Part shown: in pieces, positions 46,401 through 59,800 of the stretch
Position numbering within the stretch: the first letter of the stretch is position 1
Layout of the letters: every line of letters starts with the position of its first letter
DNA from: Panagrolaimus kolymaensis
Taxonomy: Eukaryota; Nematoda; Chromadorea; Rhabditida; Panagrolaimidae
DNA length: 64,000 bases
Assembly (NCBI GenBank): GCA_028622995.1
Contig: JAJQJQ010000011.1
Coordinates: 2,542,001-2,606,000, forward strand
Direction: 5' to 3'
The notes under the pieces: generated by a model
Databases searched by the model: none
Told to the model about the DNA's origin: nothing
What the model saw: the letters and a program-made list of their open reading frames with translations, nothing else
Position numbers and translations under genes: made by a program

Positions 46401-47562
46401 GCCTAAAGTTTTCTCATCTCAAACAAGGAGGCGTAATCTTTCTGTTTGAGTGAATCATTTCTGATTTAACTTTTTAGTTTTAATCTTTGCTTCCTTAAAA
46501 TCCTTGACAGTGTTTGTTACTCACTAGATACCGTAATTCCAGGGGAAAAGGAAAAGAGAGAGAAAAAGATTAAGAAATCATCTTTGATCATCAAATATTT
46601 AACTAACGTTTTTAAAAATTAAAGTAGGTATTGCTAATTTTATTTTTAAATTCTTCTGTTTAAAGAAAATATACCTTTTTGAATGAACCCTTTAAATTTT
46701 TATAAGAAGCTTTTATCTCTAAAATAAGTAAAAACACGATGATGGATGATGGATTGGATGGAGGTGGTGGTAAAAAAATAATACTCAAAAGTGCCTATCA
46801 CATCATTTACTATTATGATGTGCTTTTAGCTTTCTAATTCTTTTTTAATAAATACAATATAGTTTAATCTTCTTTTTTTTTTAAATTTTGTACAAAAAAA
46901 GAAAACAATTTAATGAAAGTGGAAGTCATATTTTAATTTATCATTTTTACGAAATGGTAGTGGCTTGTTCTCAAACTGCACATAAGTTTTTTTATAAAAG
47001 CCGAGGGATTTGAAATAATTTTTACAAGCTTACTGTAAGTTTTTTTTTCACAACTTCTTTAACTTTAAATCTTGTTCCAAAAAACTAAAAAAATCGTTAA
47101 TAAAATGAATTTAATAATATAGGGGTTGAATTGAAAGACTCTAAAATATCCTTTGGACATTCTTTATCTATCATCTCTCAAATTTATTTTATTTACTTCC
47201 CCAACTTTTAGATTGCTACTTTTTTTGACTTTTAAAAGCCAAGTTCCATCAAAAAAGTCAATATTTTTTTGTTTTATTAAAAATTAAATTTTTTTATTCA
47301 TTTACTTCTTTTGTTTATTTCATCCAGCGTTTTCATTTCTTTCATTTAATTGGAAGCTATTTAAAAAAGAAAGTATTGGCGCAAAAAAAAATTAAAAATA
47401 AAAACGTTTTTTCTTTTTTCTAAATTACATTTTTAATAAGCTTTTTTTCAATTTTCCACGGTGGTATTTGAAAGCTGCCGCCGCCACGCCTTTTAATTTT
47501 ACTTTTTTTTTGCACAAAATTTCATTTAATTTTTTTATATTTTGTTTCTTGAATTATTTTAG

Positions 47563-47815
47563 CAATAAAAATGCTTCAACTACAGTAATCCATCCACTTT
47601 CACGTTTAGCGTTTCTGAGTTTTAAATTAAAAAATGATTCATGTTTGAAAGTAGACTAATATTTTAAAATAAAATCGACTTTAATATTTGATTAATTTTA
47701 GCGACTTATGTTATTGGCAACAATACGTGGAATCGTCAGCTTAAATAAAAATCATTTTAAAAAATTTGAAAATGATGCTTACTCCAACTCTTTAACTCTT
47801 GAATTTTGTCTTTAG
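47563..47815 (+). other. Exon-pair-like fragment
   Basis: Two open segments, 47563-47650 and 47702-47815, each preceded by a TTTTAG acceptor. The first ends at a GT donor that joins the second in phase and is followed by a stop. Joined they read about 66 codons (NASTTVIHPLSRLAFLSFKL, then RLMLLATIRGIVSLNKNHF). No upstream exon with a start codon was found and no family is recognised. Confidence 0.25.
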
Positions 47816-48553
47816 TCGGACGTCAACTAATGTATAAGTTTTACGATGATTATTTTGAAAAGTTTAAACATTTTTTGGGATACTTAAATATTTTTTAGTC
47901 ATTCGTTAAAATTTTATTGTATTTTTTATTTCAAAGCCCACCGTAGTTTTATTTTACACCTAACTTGAATCAATTAGTAACACCCGATTTTTTAGAGAGA
48001 GAAATAGAAAAAGCAGACAGTTGCTTTTTTTCTAATTTCCGGAAACATTTTTTCAACAACAAAAAAATATGCGCAAAAAATGAAAAGCAAAATGCGGCAT
48101 TGAATCAAAGGAGTTTTTTATGCTGCTATTTTTTTTTGAGATTGTTTCTGATGACTTTTTTTTGTTGCTGCAATCCTAAAAAAAGTGAGAGGTGTATTGC
48201 GCTTTTCTTTCTTTGGTGAAGAAAAAAAGCCTGGAGTTTTGCATCGTTTACTTACTTGCTTTTTTAGCAGGACAGGACCAGATGTTTTTGTTCATTCATT
48301 TTTTTAATATACATTTCTTAAATGTTTAATCAACAACAAAAAAAAAGTTGACTTGCATTTGGAAAATGGAATAAAAAAAAACACTTAATTATTTATTCAA
48401 AAAAATTTTTTTTTCATTATTTTTCATTTTGCAACTTTTAAAAAACAAATATTAAATTGTGCGTTGAAGTGTAATGTGACAGGGAAGGTACATTATTAAA
48501 GTTGTAATTTAAAATATAAAAAATTAAAATATAGCTTCTTTTTGTGAAAAATG

Positions 48554-48918
48554 TAAGGGTGGAAACGGGACGAGTTTTTCACGTCCCGTCCCGGTCCCGG
48601 GACGGGACGGGACCGGGACGAAACTTTCGGTTCAAATTTTTAGAAAATTCGAAAATAACAATAAAAAAATTTTTCACTTTAAAAAACGATAGGTTTTTTT
48701 TAACGCTTTTCTTGAACAAATTTAAAAAAATAATATAATTTATTAAAAACAAAAATTTTTAATATTAATTTGAAAAATGCGAACTATTAAAAATATAATT
48801 TTACAACAAATTTTTCAAAAAATATTTAAAAAATTTTAGTCCCGGAACCAAATTTTCTCGTCCCGTCCCGTCCCGGGACTAAAAATTTTCGTCACGTCCC
48901 GTCCCGTTTCCACCCTTA
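48554..48918. mobile_element. hAT-like MITE
   Basis: A 365-bp element with perfect 19-bp terminal inverted repeats, TAAGGGTGGAAACGGGACG at the left and its complement at the right. It is flanked by the perfect 8-bp duplication GAAAAATG (48546-48553 and 48919-48926). Sub-terminal regions carry (GGGAC)n-type repeats on both sides; the centre is AT-rich. No ORF. The 8-bp target and TARNG-type end indicate a hAT relative. Confidence 0.93.
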
Positions 48919-51900
48919 GAAAAATGGTATTTGTCGCACAATTTTTTAGACTTGTGAGTTTTTTTTAATAGAATGTTTTTAAGATTGAAAAGTTGTTTTT
49001 GTTTTTCCTTAAATAGTGGGTTACAATAAAAATGTAGTTTTTTTTTCATGTAAACCGTGGGTTAATTTTTGAAAATGAGGTTTCAACTTTGAACAAATAA
49101 ACTTTTAAAAGCACAGTAGCTTTCCTTTTTTTATTATTGCAAGAATAAATGTACAAAATTTGCAGCTGCCAGCAAAAATTCAAAGTTTTTTTATGAATTA
49201 AAAATGTGTTTAGTAAACTTTAAAATCTCAATTCTTGATTTTGCAAACTCTAAGACTTGATAACCAAAGCTATTCTTTCTTGAAGGATTTTAATTTAAAC
49301 CCTTTCATTCAACTTTGATCCTTTGATTTGATTGCCTCATTTCCGATCCCCATCGAAATAGATTTTTATGTCAAATAGGCAGCAAAAACAATAAAAAAAG
49401 GGTGGCCATTTAGCTTTTTCCCATTCATTTGATTTCTTAACCAACGCTTTTTCTTTTTCTTCGATTCACCCAGAAAAACCGCTCATAAAAATTTCTCAAC
49501 TCAAAAAAAAAATGTCTCTCAGAGCAACAAACAAATAAAAAAAACTCTGACTGCAATCATTCAACATATTTTTTTCTTTTTTGTACCAGCTTGAATGCCA
49601 CAAAGTAAAAAACAAAAAACATGTCTTTGCTCTTTCACTCGCTTGCTTATTTTTCGCTTCTTCTTCGTCGTCAGCTTTTTTTTTATTTTTTAAAGATTGG
49701 CTTTTTCTTCTCTTTTGTACAACAAAAAAAGAATGCCATCATCAAAAGGGAAAAAGGAAAAAACATTTTGTTAATTTTTTTACTTAAAAGCTTCGAAATC
49801 GCGTTTTTTGTTCCTCTTTTTTTTCTCTGCGGTGACAAAAAACGAAATGTAAAAAAAGTGGAAATCATTCAAAAAAATATATAGAAGAAGAAGGAGGTCA
49901 ACGGCAAAGATCCAAATCGCAAATAAACTCGCCGAAAAAAAAACTAACTAACTTGGGCAAAGAACTGAGAGGAGAGATGGGGAAAGACAAAATTTTGACA
50001 TTTATGTCAAAAATGAAAATTGGACAAAAAATCATATTTTTTTCGTTTTATTGGACATTGAAAGATTTTTGGCCTTGACTTTTACCTTTATCATCTCTCT
50101 TTTTTTAAAAGCCCAAATGCGCAGAAGAAAAAGAAGAAGAAGATTTTTTCTTAAGACTTAAGATAAAGGCGAGATTTGAAAAATGTAAAAAAAATTAGAG
50201 AGGATGAGATAATGGAGTGATGGGAATTTTACTCTCTTCAATGGAACTACCTTGGACTTTAGGGTTAATGAATGAACGAAGATGTGCCAATTGTATTCAT
50301 TTTTTAGAGTAGGCTTTTAAAAGGTTAATTTTGTATTATACAAAAATTCAAGAATCTTTTAAACCATTTAAAGATAATACCAAAGAAAATATTATATCTA
50401 CCATAGATCTAAGCTACTTTTTTACGCAAAAAAATCAAGGGCAAAAACACTATTCAAAAATTGCATAATTTTGTATGAATAAATTCATTATATCGTATAT
50501 TTTTCATTCCGAAAGTCATTCACGTGAATTGATCACTGATCGTTAGACAAATAAATATCTTTGACATTGGCAAGAGGGAATTACTTTTTACGATTCTTTG
50601 ATATTTGCATAATTTTTTTTAAAAAGCTGTAATGTATCATCTTGCAAAATTCTTTAAATCTTGATTCTGAGCATGATGTTTTAATACATCCATTTGTAAT
50701 AAACTTTGTCTTAATTTTTTATTTAAATAAATTGCCCATCATTTGCGTAATACTTTTTTTATATATTTCCAATGTTTTTAATGGCCCAAAACCCTCTAAT
50801 TTGTCACTTATTTTTTTTATCCTTCATTAGCCATTTGATTTGACCTCTGAAATTTTTTCTCCCATCATCACATTCGTCGTCGCATTCATTGAATTCGAAA
50901 AGATGTCAATTTAAGCCTCAGCGACCAAAAAAAAAACTCAAAACTCTAAAATGAAAATGAAATGAAAAAAAAGTGACCGCTGTCCACCATTGTTTGGCCT
51001 TTGCTTGCTGGTTTAAAAAACGGCATAAAATGTGCCATAGTTTTTTTTTTGGTTCGAATGCTCTTCATTTTTTTTTTCATTTTCAATTTGACCCTTTTCA
51101 AAATTTCTTTTTTGCCAAGTCTTAAAAAAAAGAAAAGAGAAAGGAATGGAAAGGGAGTGACCGACCTTCGAAACATAAAAAAAATTTGGTATAATCGCTG
51201 CATTCGATCATCGCTCCTTCCCTCGCTTACTTGCCCGTTCGTTCGTTCGTTTCGATGGTCATTCGACTCGTTTCCCTCCCAAAATAACTCTTTACTGTGC
51301 CGTTCCTTTTTTTTCGTGTGTGGTGTTTTTTTCAGAAAACTTTTTTTTTGCGTAAGATGAAAAAAAAGTGGGTGAGGCAAAGCAACAACAAAAAATGCGT
51401 ATACGAAAAAATGTGAAATACATAAAAAAAATCAGCAACAAAACACTAAAAAAATGCCAGCGACGTTGAAGACGAAAACGAAGAAAAAACCAAATAAACC
51501 AAAACATACGGTTGAAAAATTGAAGGAAGTTAGTTTGGTTGAAGCTGCGCAAAGTCAAAATATAAGATAAAAAAATGTTTTTACATTTCATTTATTTTTT
51601 ATTTTGTGTTTTGCTTTTTCTATTTTTTTTCTTTCAAAATTTTATTTAAAGTTTAAGAAAGATAAAATTGAATGTTAAAAAAAATTTAATTGGTGTTTAC
51701 AACAACCATTTTTTTTACACACATATAGCAAATGAAGCAAGTAAACGACGATGCTACATTTGTGTTTGTGTTTTTATATATTCCTTTTTTCGGCGGCATT
51801 AATTAGGTGTTCTCAAAAAAGAAAAAAAAAATAGAGTTGAAAGAAGAAAAACATCTTTACTTCTTTTTTTTTAATTTTTTATGAAAAAGCCAAATTAACT

Positions 51901-54900
51901 ACCCTGAGTGCTTTTTAAACTTTCAAAAAAATTAAGCCGCAAATTTAACATTAAAATATTTTTTTTTGTTTTGTTTTAAATTAAATTGAAATTATTATTA
52001 TTGCATTAAGAATTTAACACAACACCTGCCGCCACTTTTTATTTTACAAAAATTTTATTTTATATTATTATTTATTTCATTTTAAAAAACTCTGCTGCGC
52101 GAAGAATGGAGAAAAGATCATAAGACTTTTTGGTTAAAAAAATATTGCAAAAAAAAATAATGGGGAGTAATTTAATTTTACTCCCAAATACTGCTGCTAA
52201 ATTAATTTCTTTTTTTTGTGCTTGAAAATGTGTTTTTATTATTTAAATAAAAATAACAGAATTTTAAATTTAAAATATGTCTTTTGAACGGTAAAATGAA
52301 AAGTTGAAAGATAGAAAAGTAAGTTGTTGGGTGGCGCATAAAAGCAAACTAAAAGTGATAGTTGGGTTCGCAAGTATAACTTTTGGATTAAGCAATTGGC
52401 CACGTATTTGGTTTTGAATAGTTGGTTTTCTGAAGGCTAAGAATCACTTGTAACTTTATTGGTAATTACGAAAGATTGTCAAACTTTACAAATTTTTTTT
52501 AGTATCTTTTTCGATGTGAAACTTCGTGTGTTTACTTGGATGCATTTTTGAAATCATTATCATTTTGCAGTTTTTTTAAAATCCTTCAAGTTTTTTAATT
52601 ACATAAACTGATCTCTTCAATATTTGCTATTTGCAAATTTCAATCTTGTTTATGAAAAATAAAATACGCCCCTCAAAGAATTACCGTAAGACTTTTTTTA
52701 CTTTCTTTTTTTTTCATTCAATTTTCAAGTCAGTCTTCAAATAAAAAACTAACGGAACATTTCTTCGTTTTTTTTCTTCTTCATTTTCACAATTTCTGCC
52801 GGACGTTGCCTTTTTTTCATTTTATTTTTTTATGTGTGTGTTTCGATTCGATTCGACCTCTTTCGATTTGCGCAGTTTTTTCTTTCTCATTTATATTTTA
52901 TTTTTTTGCCAACTGACCAATCGCGCTCGCAATCACTTAAAATGAAAAAAAAAACGAAAAGAAAAATTCGTTCATTTTTTTTTATGTCCGTCAGTCTCAG
53001 AACCGCCACCCTCTCTCATTTTTTGTTTTGTTTGCAATCTTTTTTTTCTTCTTCTTCCTTCTTCGTGGTATTATTATGCCATTCATAAAAAAAACTTTGT
53101 GCTTTTAGCGCAGAAATATTTTTTTTTGTTTGTTGCTTTCAATGTTTTTTTTTGTGTTGGAATTGTTTCTGTGCGCATGTTTGAAAACACAGGTCTTTTT
53201 TTTCATTTCATTTCATGGGGTTTGAGAATTGGCCTTTCAGAGGGGTGAAAAAAAATTGCTAAGGTGTTTCAAATGTTATGTTTTTTTTTCTCATTTTTCC
53301 ATGATACAATTGCTGCGCGGCTTTTGTTGAACTTTCTTCATGGCCATAGAAAGAGAGGGAAAAAGGTTCAATGAAAATTACAAAAAAAAAACATTCGAAC
53401 AATCATCGAAATGGAAAATGACTTTATGTTTGGCTTTTTTCTAACCCTTTTTTACAGTAACAAAATTTTGTAATCGCACCTCTTTTAATGCCTTTTATAG
53501 TTTATCGATAGAAACTCTAAAAATTTTCCGCTTTTTTTTTTATTCTTCTAGCGCTTACCCAGTATTAATTTAATTACTCAACCATTTTTTATATACCTTT
53601 TATTAGAAATTTTTTTTATATTTTCTTTGTTTTCTCACATCAAAGCTTTTTCTTATTTCATTTTTTCTTATTCTTTTACATTCATCCCAGCCGCATTGCT
53701 TGCCTTATTTCCGTTACCCCGTCAACTTTTTTTTCTTCTTCTTCTTTCTTTCTCTCACTCTGACATCGGCACCTTTTAATTTGTATTTTTTTTTATCAAC
53801 ACAAAAAAAACTTCTGTTGAAAAAAAAACACCGTCGACGCAAAACGCAATCATTTAAGGTTTTTTCGTTTCGTATTCATCTCTTTTTTTTTACTCAAATA
53901 AAAAATAATTTGACTCCGCCTTTGTTTTTTTTTTTCTATCGGCATTTTTTTTTCTTCGTTGGCATTTTGTTGAGTTTTTTTATTGTAGACAAAAAAATGG
54001 AGAGAGAGAAATGAAAAAAGGACATTGTAAAAAAAATTTACCCTACAAAATAAATGTGAAATGAAAGGGAAAAAAATGAGTACAGAATGAGAAAGAAAAT
54101 GGCACTGTGCTTTCGATTGTTTTTTTTTAAGTTTGGATGCCGGTTTGTTAGAAAGTTAAAAAAAAATGTGAACGAAAAAAATTAGAAATAAATAGCAAGG
54201 TTTTTATTAGAAATTAAATATAAATTGCTTGAAGGAATGTTGGCAAGTGTAGAGTGCTTGGGTTTTTGATATCCGAGATTTAGCAGCACACGAAGCTCAA
54301 ATATAGGACATTTGTTTGGATTTGGATAATTATCATCTTTTTCTGTTGCAACTCAAAGCTGCAAAACACAGCTTTCCTTTGTTGAAGGTTTAATTCCCGC
54401 ATAATTTTCAAGTCTTATTTACCTTGTCCGTGTACATTTACCGCGATACTTCAAGATGCTTAATAGCCTTATGATTTTTAAATTTGCAGCTCTTGCTTAA
54501 TTTAGAATTAAATTTTAGTGAATATCTCTAATCAACGACTTACCCTTTGACCACTTTCTCTCAAGTCCGTTCAAATCATTCATTCAAAAGGTTGGTTTCC
54601 ATTTTTATTTTTATGTTTTTTGCTCTTTACATTTACCGTAACTGAAAAAAAAATTTCCATCTCTGATTCATTTGAATTTCTTTTTTACTTTCCATTTATT
54701 TCTCATCACACATTTTTATGCTTGCGCAAAAAATAAAATAAAAATAAAAAGATTTTTTATTGGTCATTTTTTTTTTGCCATTTTTTTGCTTCTCCAACTC
54801 CATTCTCCTTGCCTTCCTCATCTTCTCCTTCTCAAAAATCAAATCACTTGATTGCTTTAATGAATATAAAAATAAATTTACGACTTTAAGCATTTCATAG

Positions 54901-56668
54901 CTTGAGAAAGGGAGAAATAATATTTGACGAGATCATTGCTTCTTTGGCTGCCTTTTTTTATGCGCAAGAAAAAAAACAAAACCTTAAAAAATCATTTGAT
55001 TGATGATGGATCGACAATTTTTATTTTAATGGAAAAACAAAAAAAAACTTCTGCTTGCCAGACTGCAAAAAAAACCAGAAAGAAAAAAAGCACCGTTGGC
55101 GCCGTTGTTCATCGCGCAATATTTTTTATTTTGTCTTTTTTAAGTTTATTTTTTTTTTGCTTTTCTAATGCCTCGATATCTTGGAAAAAAATATGGGGGA
55201 ATGGAAAAAAAACATAGAGCATTGCATTGCGCAAGCTGTTTTTAGTTTTTCAACAATGTTTTATTTTCTTTGCTTGAAAATAAAAAAAAATATGAAACAA
55301 AATTGAAGGAATTTTGTTATTTTCACAGGTGTGTAAAAATGGAAAGTTTTTTATTTATATTTATTTGCGCTTTTTACCGTACCCCATTTATGTATGAGAG
55401 AGAACAATAGCTTTATGAGTTTAAAGTGAAAATGTTTACAGCAAAACAAAATATATGAAACATTGTTATTACCTTTCCAAACATTTGTAAAGATTTCGCA
55501 TCAAACGCTCCTTTCATTCTTGAACCTTCTTTTTAATACCATTAAAGCCTTTTTATTAATTTTTAATCCTTTTTTGAAAATTTATTTTCACAAACACTTT
55601 TCTTTAAAGCACCAAACAAACTGAACTCTTGGTAGCCTTTTTTTGTTAAAGTTTTTTAATTAACCTATTTTTTTCAAAACTTTTTTTTATACCTTTGCTA
55701 AAGAAAGAAAAAAAAATTACCCTTAGGGAACTATTTATTATTTCTTATTTATTCTTTCAAAAAAATTTAACAAATTGCACTTTTTTTAAAGAAAGCGGAG
55801 ATAATAAATTTTAATATAAATACACACACCCATAAGCATATAGAAGCATAATTGCAACAGAATAAAAAAAAACGATTATATTTTTAGAATTTGTAGTAAT
55901 TTTGTTGACATAATTAAAAAGAAGAAAAAACTTACAAGGTTCATTTTACAACTTTCGTGGGACAAAAGCTTGTAATGAGAATAAACATATAAAAAAATAG
56001 CTGCGCCTGTTTTGAATCCACGCAAAAAAAGACCCATTATTTTCCGAAGTTTTGATTCGCAAATATTGTAAATTCATACTTGCATATAATTTTCTTCTCT
56101 TTTCGCGCTTTTGAAATACCGTAATTTTAGTTTTATTTTTAAAAGACCTCGATCACAATTGATTTTGAACTATATATATTTGTAATAACATTATACTCTT
56201 CAAAATGCTAATATTTCAAAATTACTTTAAACTATAAACTTCATTACCGTATTGTGTATGTATTTATGTTTTTGTTCAATTTAAAAAAATAATTTTATAA
56301 GCAAAAAAATAACCTAATTTTATGAGTATATATTTCAAAGCAATTTTATTTAATTTTTTATTTCAAAAAAACATGTTTCAAAGTCATAAGTTTTTTTTTC
56401 ATTGCAAAAAAAAGTATAGTTTCATTTCGTTTTTTTATTTCTTCTTCGTTTAATTTGATGTTGTTTTTAACGCTTTTTTTATATGCTGCTGGCTGCGTTC
56501 ATTATTTGCTCCTCTCCCATAATCCATCTTTTGTTTTAAATTGCATCTCCAAACTTTATTTTTTTCTTTCATGTTTGTCAGATAAGTTTTTAACTAACAA
56601 AAAAATGTTCATTCATACATTCATTTTTCAATTGCTTTAATTTTTTTTGCTTTTTTGTTTCGTTCTAT
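48919..56668. other. Gene desert, second part
   Basis: 7.7 kb of A/T homopolymer-rich DNA. Open frames such as 49621-49884, 50946-51380 and 53700-54014 are low-complexity Phe/Lys/Ser-rich translations and are not called. One better-balanced fragment at 54182-54350 is entered separately. Confidence 0.5.
54182..54350 (-). other. Exon-like fragment, unknown
   Basis: About 55 open codons on the minus strand with balanced composition (EKDDNYPNPNKCPIFELRVL, then NLGYQKPKHSTLANIP), closing at a TAA at 54182-54184. Possible acceptors (CAACAG or TTTGAG) lie at its 5' side. A further open stretch upstream (ANLKIIRLLSILKYRGKCTR) ends at a GTAAAT donor. I could not build a full gene. Confidence 0.25.
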
Positions 56669-56805
56669 CAGGGGTGATTTTGATCCGGCGGCAGCCCAGG
56701 GAAAATGCTAGTTGAAAAAAAAAAGATGGAGAGTCGGCAAACAAAAAAAACGCTGGCGGCCTTGGCTGTGATGAGCCTTTTTTTCACTCCGGATCAAAAT
56801 GGCAC
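56669..56805. mobile_element. Degenerate inverted-repeat element, possibly hAT-derived
   Basis: ATTTTGATCCGG (56677-56688) and its perfect complement CCGGATCAAAAT (56789-56800) flank about 100 bp that is richer in GC than the surroundings. The left end extends to CAGGGGTG, a common hAT-type terminus, but the right end does not match it and I see no clear 8-bp duplication. Confidence 0.45.
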
Positions 56806-59800
56806 TTTTTTTTGTGTGTTGAAAAAAAAAACATAACAGATTGAAGCAATTTTTTGTTTCTCTGAAAAAAAAGAGTTTTGCGCAACCAAAAAGTTTTTTT
56901 TATAATTTTATTTGATTGATCGTTGTGATTTGTTTTTTTCGTTAGCAAATGTTGAAAATTGGCTGTTTTTTTTTTCTTTCGCTTTTCCTTATTCTTTCTT
57001 TCCTTTTATTTTTTTGCCATCTGTTAATTGTTTCTCAACAAGTTTTATAAAATAAAAAGAAATATGAAAATCTACGATAAGTGCCTGAATCGTTTATACT
57101 TAGAGTTCAACCATTGAATCTCATAGCGTGAATATTGTTGATTCAATTCTGCCTTTATCATAATGATTTTTGCCTTTTGCTTGTTTGTTTTTTCTCTCCA
57201 TGAATTACTGTATAACATCGAAGTGACCAAACTCCATTATTTTTTTTGGAAAAAAGGCATATATTATAAAGGTCACATACATTGTTTGGATTTAACAAAA
57301 ATTTATTTTTGATGATTTTTGACCGTCTAGTCTAATGCCCAGTAATTCCTATAATTTTTTACTATTTGCCGCAGATAGTAGTAATCTTTTGTTTAAAAAA
57401 AATACAAATGTTTTTATTACCATTTTAATGCTCTCTTTTTGATAATCAGCTAAAGTAGATTTATTTATTCTCGCGGGACACTTAAGGTTAAATACCCAAA
57501 TAAGTTTTTTTGTTTGCTGTTAAATTTGTTATTTAATTACTTAAATTTGTTTTTTAACAAAAAAATTCTTTTAGTAAGTCAAAAATCTTTAAAAACCATT
57601 AATTTTTTGCAGCTAAAATCTTTTTTATAATTTGAGGGGATTACGGTAGCTAAGCTCAACTTTGAACTTTTTACTTAAAAAAAGAAAAAGGTGTTTACAT
57701 TTTTATTTGAATAAATTAATTTTATATTTGACAAACGTTTTTTTACTTTTTTCTCAAATAAAAAAATCTCATTTTAACCACTTTGATTAATTTGTTAACT
57801 TTTCTATTTCATGACAGGTGTATTATATCTGTGTGTGCATCTCCTTCTTTTTTTTTCTTTTCTTGAGATTAGAAATAGGAATGTTTCTGTCATTTGTTTT
57901 TTCTTTTTTTTTGAAAATCTTTTTTTGCTCAAAAATTTTGCAACTTTTAAAAAAAATTCCTTTTTGTCTTTTTTTAAATGCTTCCTAAACTTGTCAAATT
58001 ACTTTTTTCAAAATATATAGCAGCAAATAATAATTTTTGTTTGCAAAAAAATAAATAAATATGAAGCAATTTTGATGGGTGGTGTTGCTATACGTTTTTT
58101 TGTTGTTGAAAGAAACGCTAAAATGAAGACTAAACGGAAAAGTTAAAAACTTTAAATCAAATAAGAATTAAAAATTCTGCGTTTAAATAAAATATTTAAG
58201 TTTCAAATTTTGAGTTTTTGGGTTTCTGAAAATGTCTTATTTTTCGATATTTCTTAAAACTAATTACAGATTTTCTATGTTAAGTATGCATCTCTCACAA
58301 ATTCTTTCTCAATCCAAAGCAAAAAAAAAAGTATAATAAAACAACTGTGCATTTGTTTTGTTTTCCTTGATTTAAAAAAAACGCGTTTTAAAAAATAAGT
58401 TTTTTTTGGTTCCTGACTTTTTTTCCAAAAAATTGAAATTTATCTGACAGATTAAGTTTCTTGGGAGGCGAACAACAGTTGCCCCAACTTGAAGTGTTCC
58501 CTTCTTTATATATTTTTTTAAAAGTTTTTTATACTTGATTGAAGTGCTTGAAAAAAATGCATACATTTGCCAAAAAGCTTTTTTTATTTTATAATAGAAT
58601 AAAAAAAATAAATCAGCTGCCCCATGAAAAAAAAGAAGCAAAAAACGATCAGAACAAACAATATTTTTTTTCTGTTTTACTTTTTAATGTTGGACAATGC
58701 AGAAAAAAAAATGAAAAAAAAACGAAAACGAAACAATGCTTTTTTGAGTTATGGGATTTGTGTTTGCTGGAAGCAGTTTTCTTCACTTTTAGTGAGGATT
58801 GTTTACATTTTTTGAAAACGAATTTTTCAAGCCTTTTTTTCAATCGAGGAAGAATCACATTTGTTAACAAACTTGTCACTTTAGTTTTTTGTGAGTAAAA
58901 TGATTGTGACAATTGTCCACTTGATAATTCATACACATATCTGTAAACAATAATATCTTTTCTTTTAAAAAAATTAAACTAAAAAACGTAAAAAAATGTG
59001 ATCAAGGTCTTGGAATAAAACATATATATTTTTTTGACATGCTTTCATTCAGAGTAAAATCTCGCTGAGAAGAATACGATGTTGCATAAGTTAGTAGAAT
59101 CACATGTTAAAAATATTTTAAAAACTCATGATTGCAAAAAATTTTGTATATTTTTATGCTTTTTTAATTCCTTTTTTTCTCGGAAAAATTTTCTTTTTTT
59201 AACGTTGAAATTTTAAAAACAAATCCGATTAAAAACAAAATTTTATACCTTTTTTCCAACAAATTTAATGATTGTCGCGTGTTTGATTTAAAAATGGTTT
59301 ATATTTCACAGTTTTTTTCTAGTAAAATGCAAAACTCAAACTACCAAAAAATAAATTGTAAGCGTTTTCATTTTAGGAAGCTTTAAAAAATTGATCTTTA
59401 ATTTACAAAAGATAAATACACTCATTCATTTTTTTGGTGCTACCTTTTTTAAAACACAAAAAAGTATAATAAAAAAAAAGAGAAGATTAACTCTCTTTTT
59501 GAATTTTATTTTTATAGTATTTATTTAAAATAAGGTAAAATTTAGATGCTTTCATTATTCTCTTTATATTAAGCTTAAATTAATAATATTAAAAAATGAG
59601 AGTTGTGTGTGTATTTTTAAGAAATTACGCAAGTTTTTTTATAAATATTTTAAATGAAATTTATTTATTTTTCCGGTGTTAAAAAAAATATTTAAAAAAG
59701 TCACGAATTCGATAGTTTTTTTGCCAAATCTGTGTTTTGTATAAATTTTTTGGTATTGTATTGAAAATTACTGTAGCGTAAACCTAACTCTGATCTGAAT

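Larger units (their letters stand above)
39891..48553. other. Gene desert, first part
   Basis: 8.6 kb of poly-A/poly-T-rich DNA with no confident gene. Exon-like fragments at 41255-41333, 43255-43485 and 47563-47815 are entered separately with low confidence. No tRNA, rRNA or spliced-leader RNA gene seen. Confidence 0.5.

Noticed and set aside
51454..51570. Short Lys-rich plus-strand ORF (MPATLKTKTKKKPNKPKHTV)
   Set aside because: Only 38 codons, strongly biased to Lys and without context; chance cannot be excluded.
50946..51591. Several frames of 85-144 codons on both strands
   Set aside because: Composed mostly of poly-Lys and poly-Phe from A/T runs; typical low-complexity artefacts.
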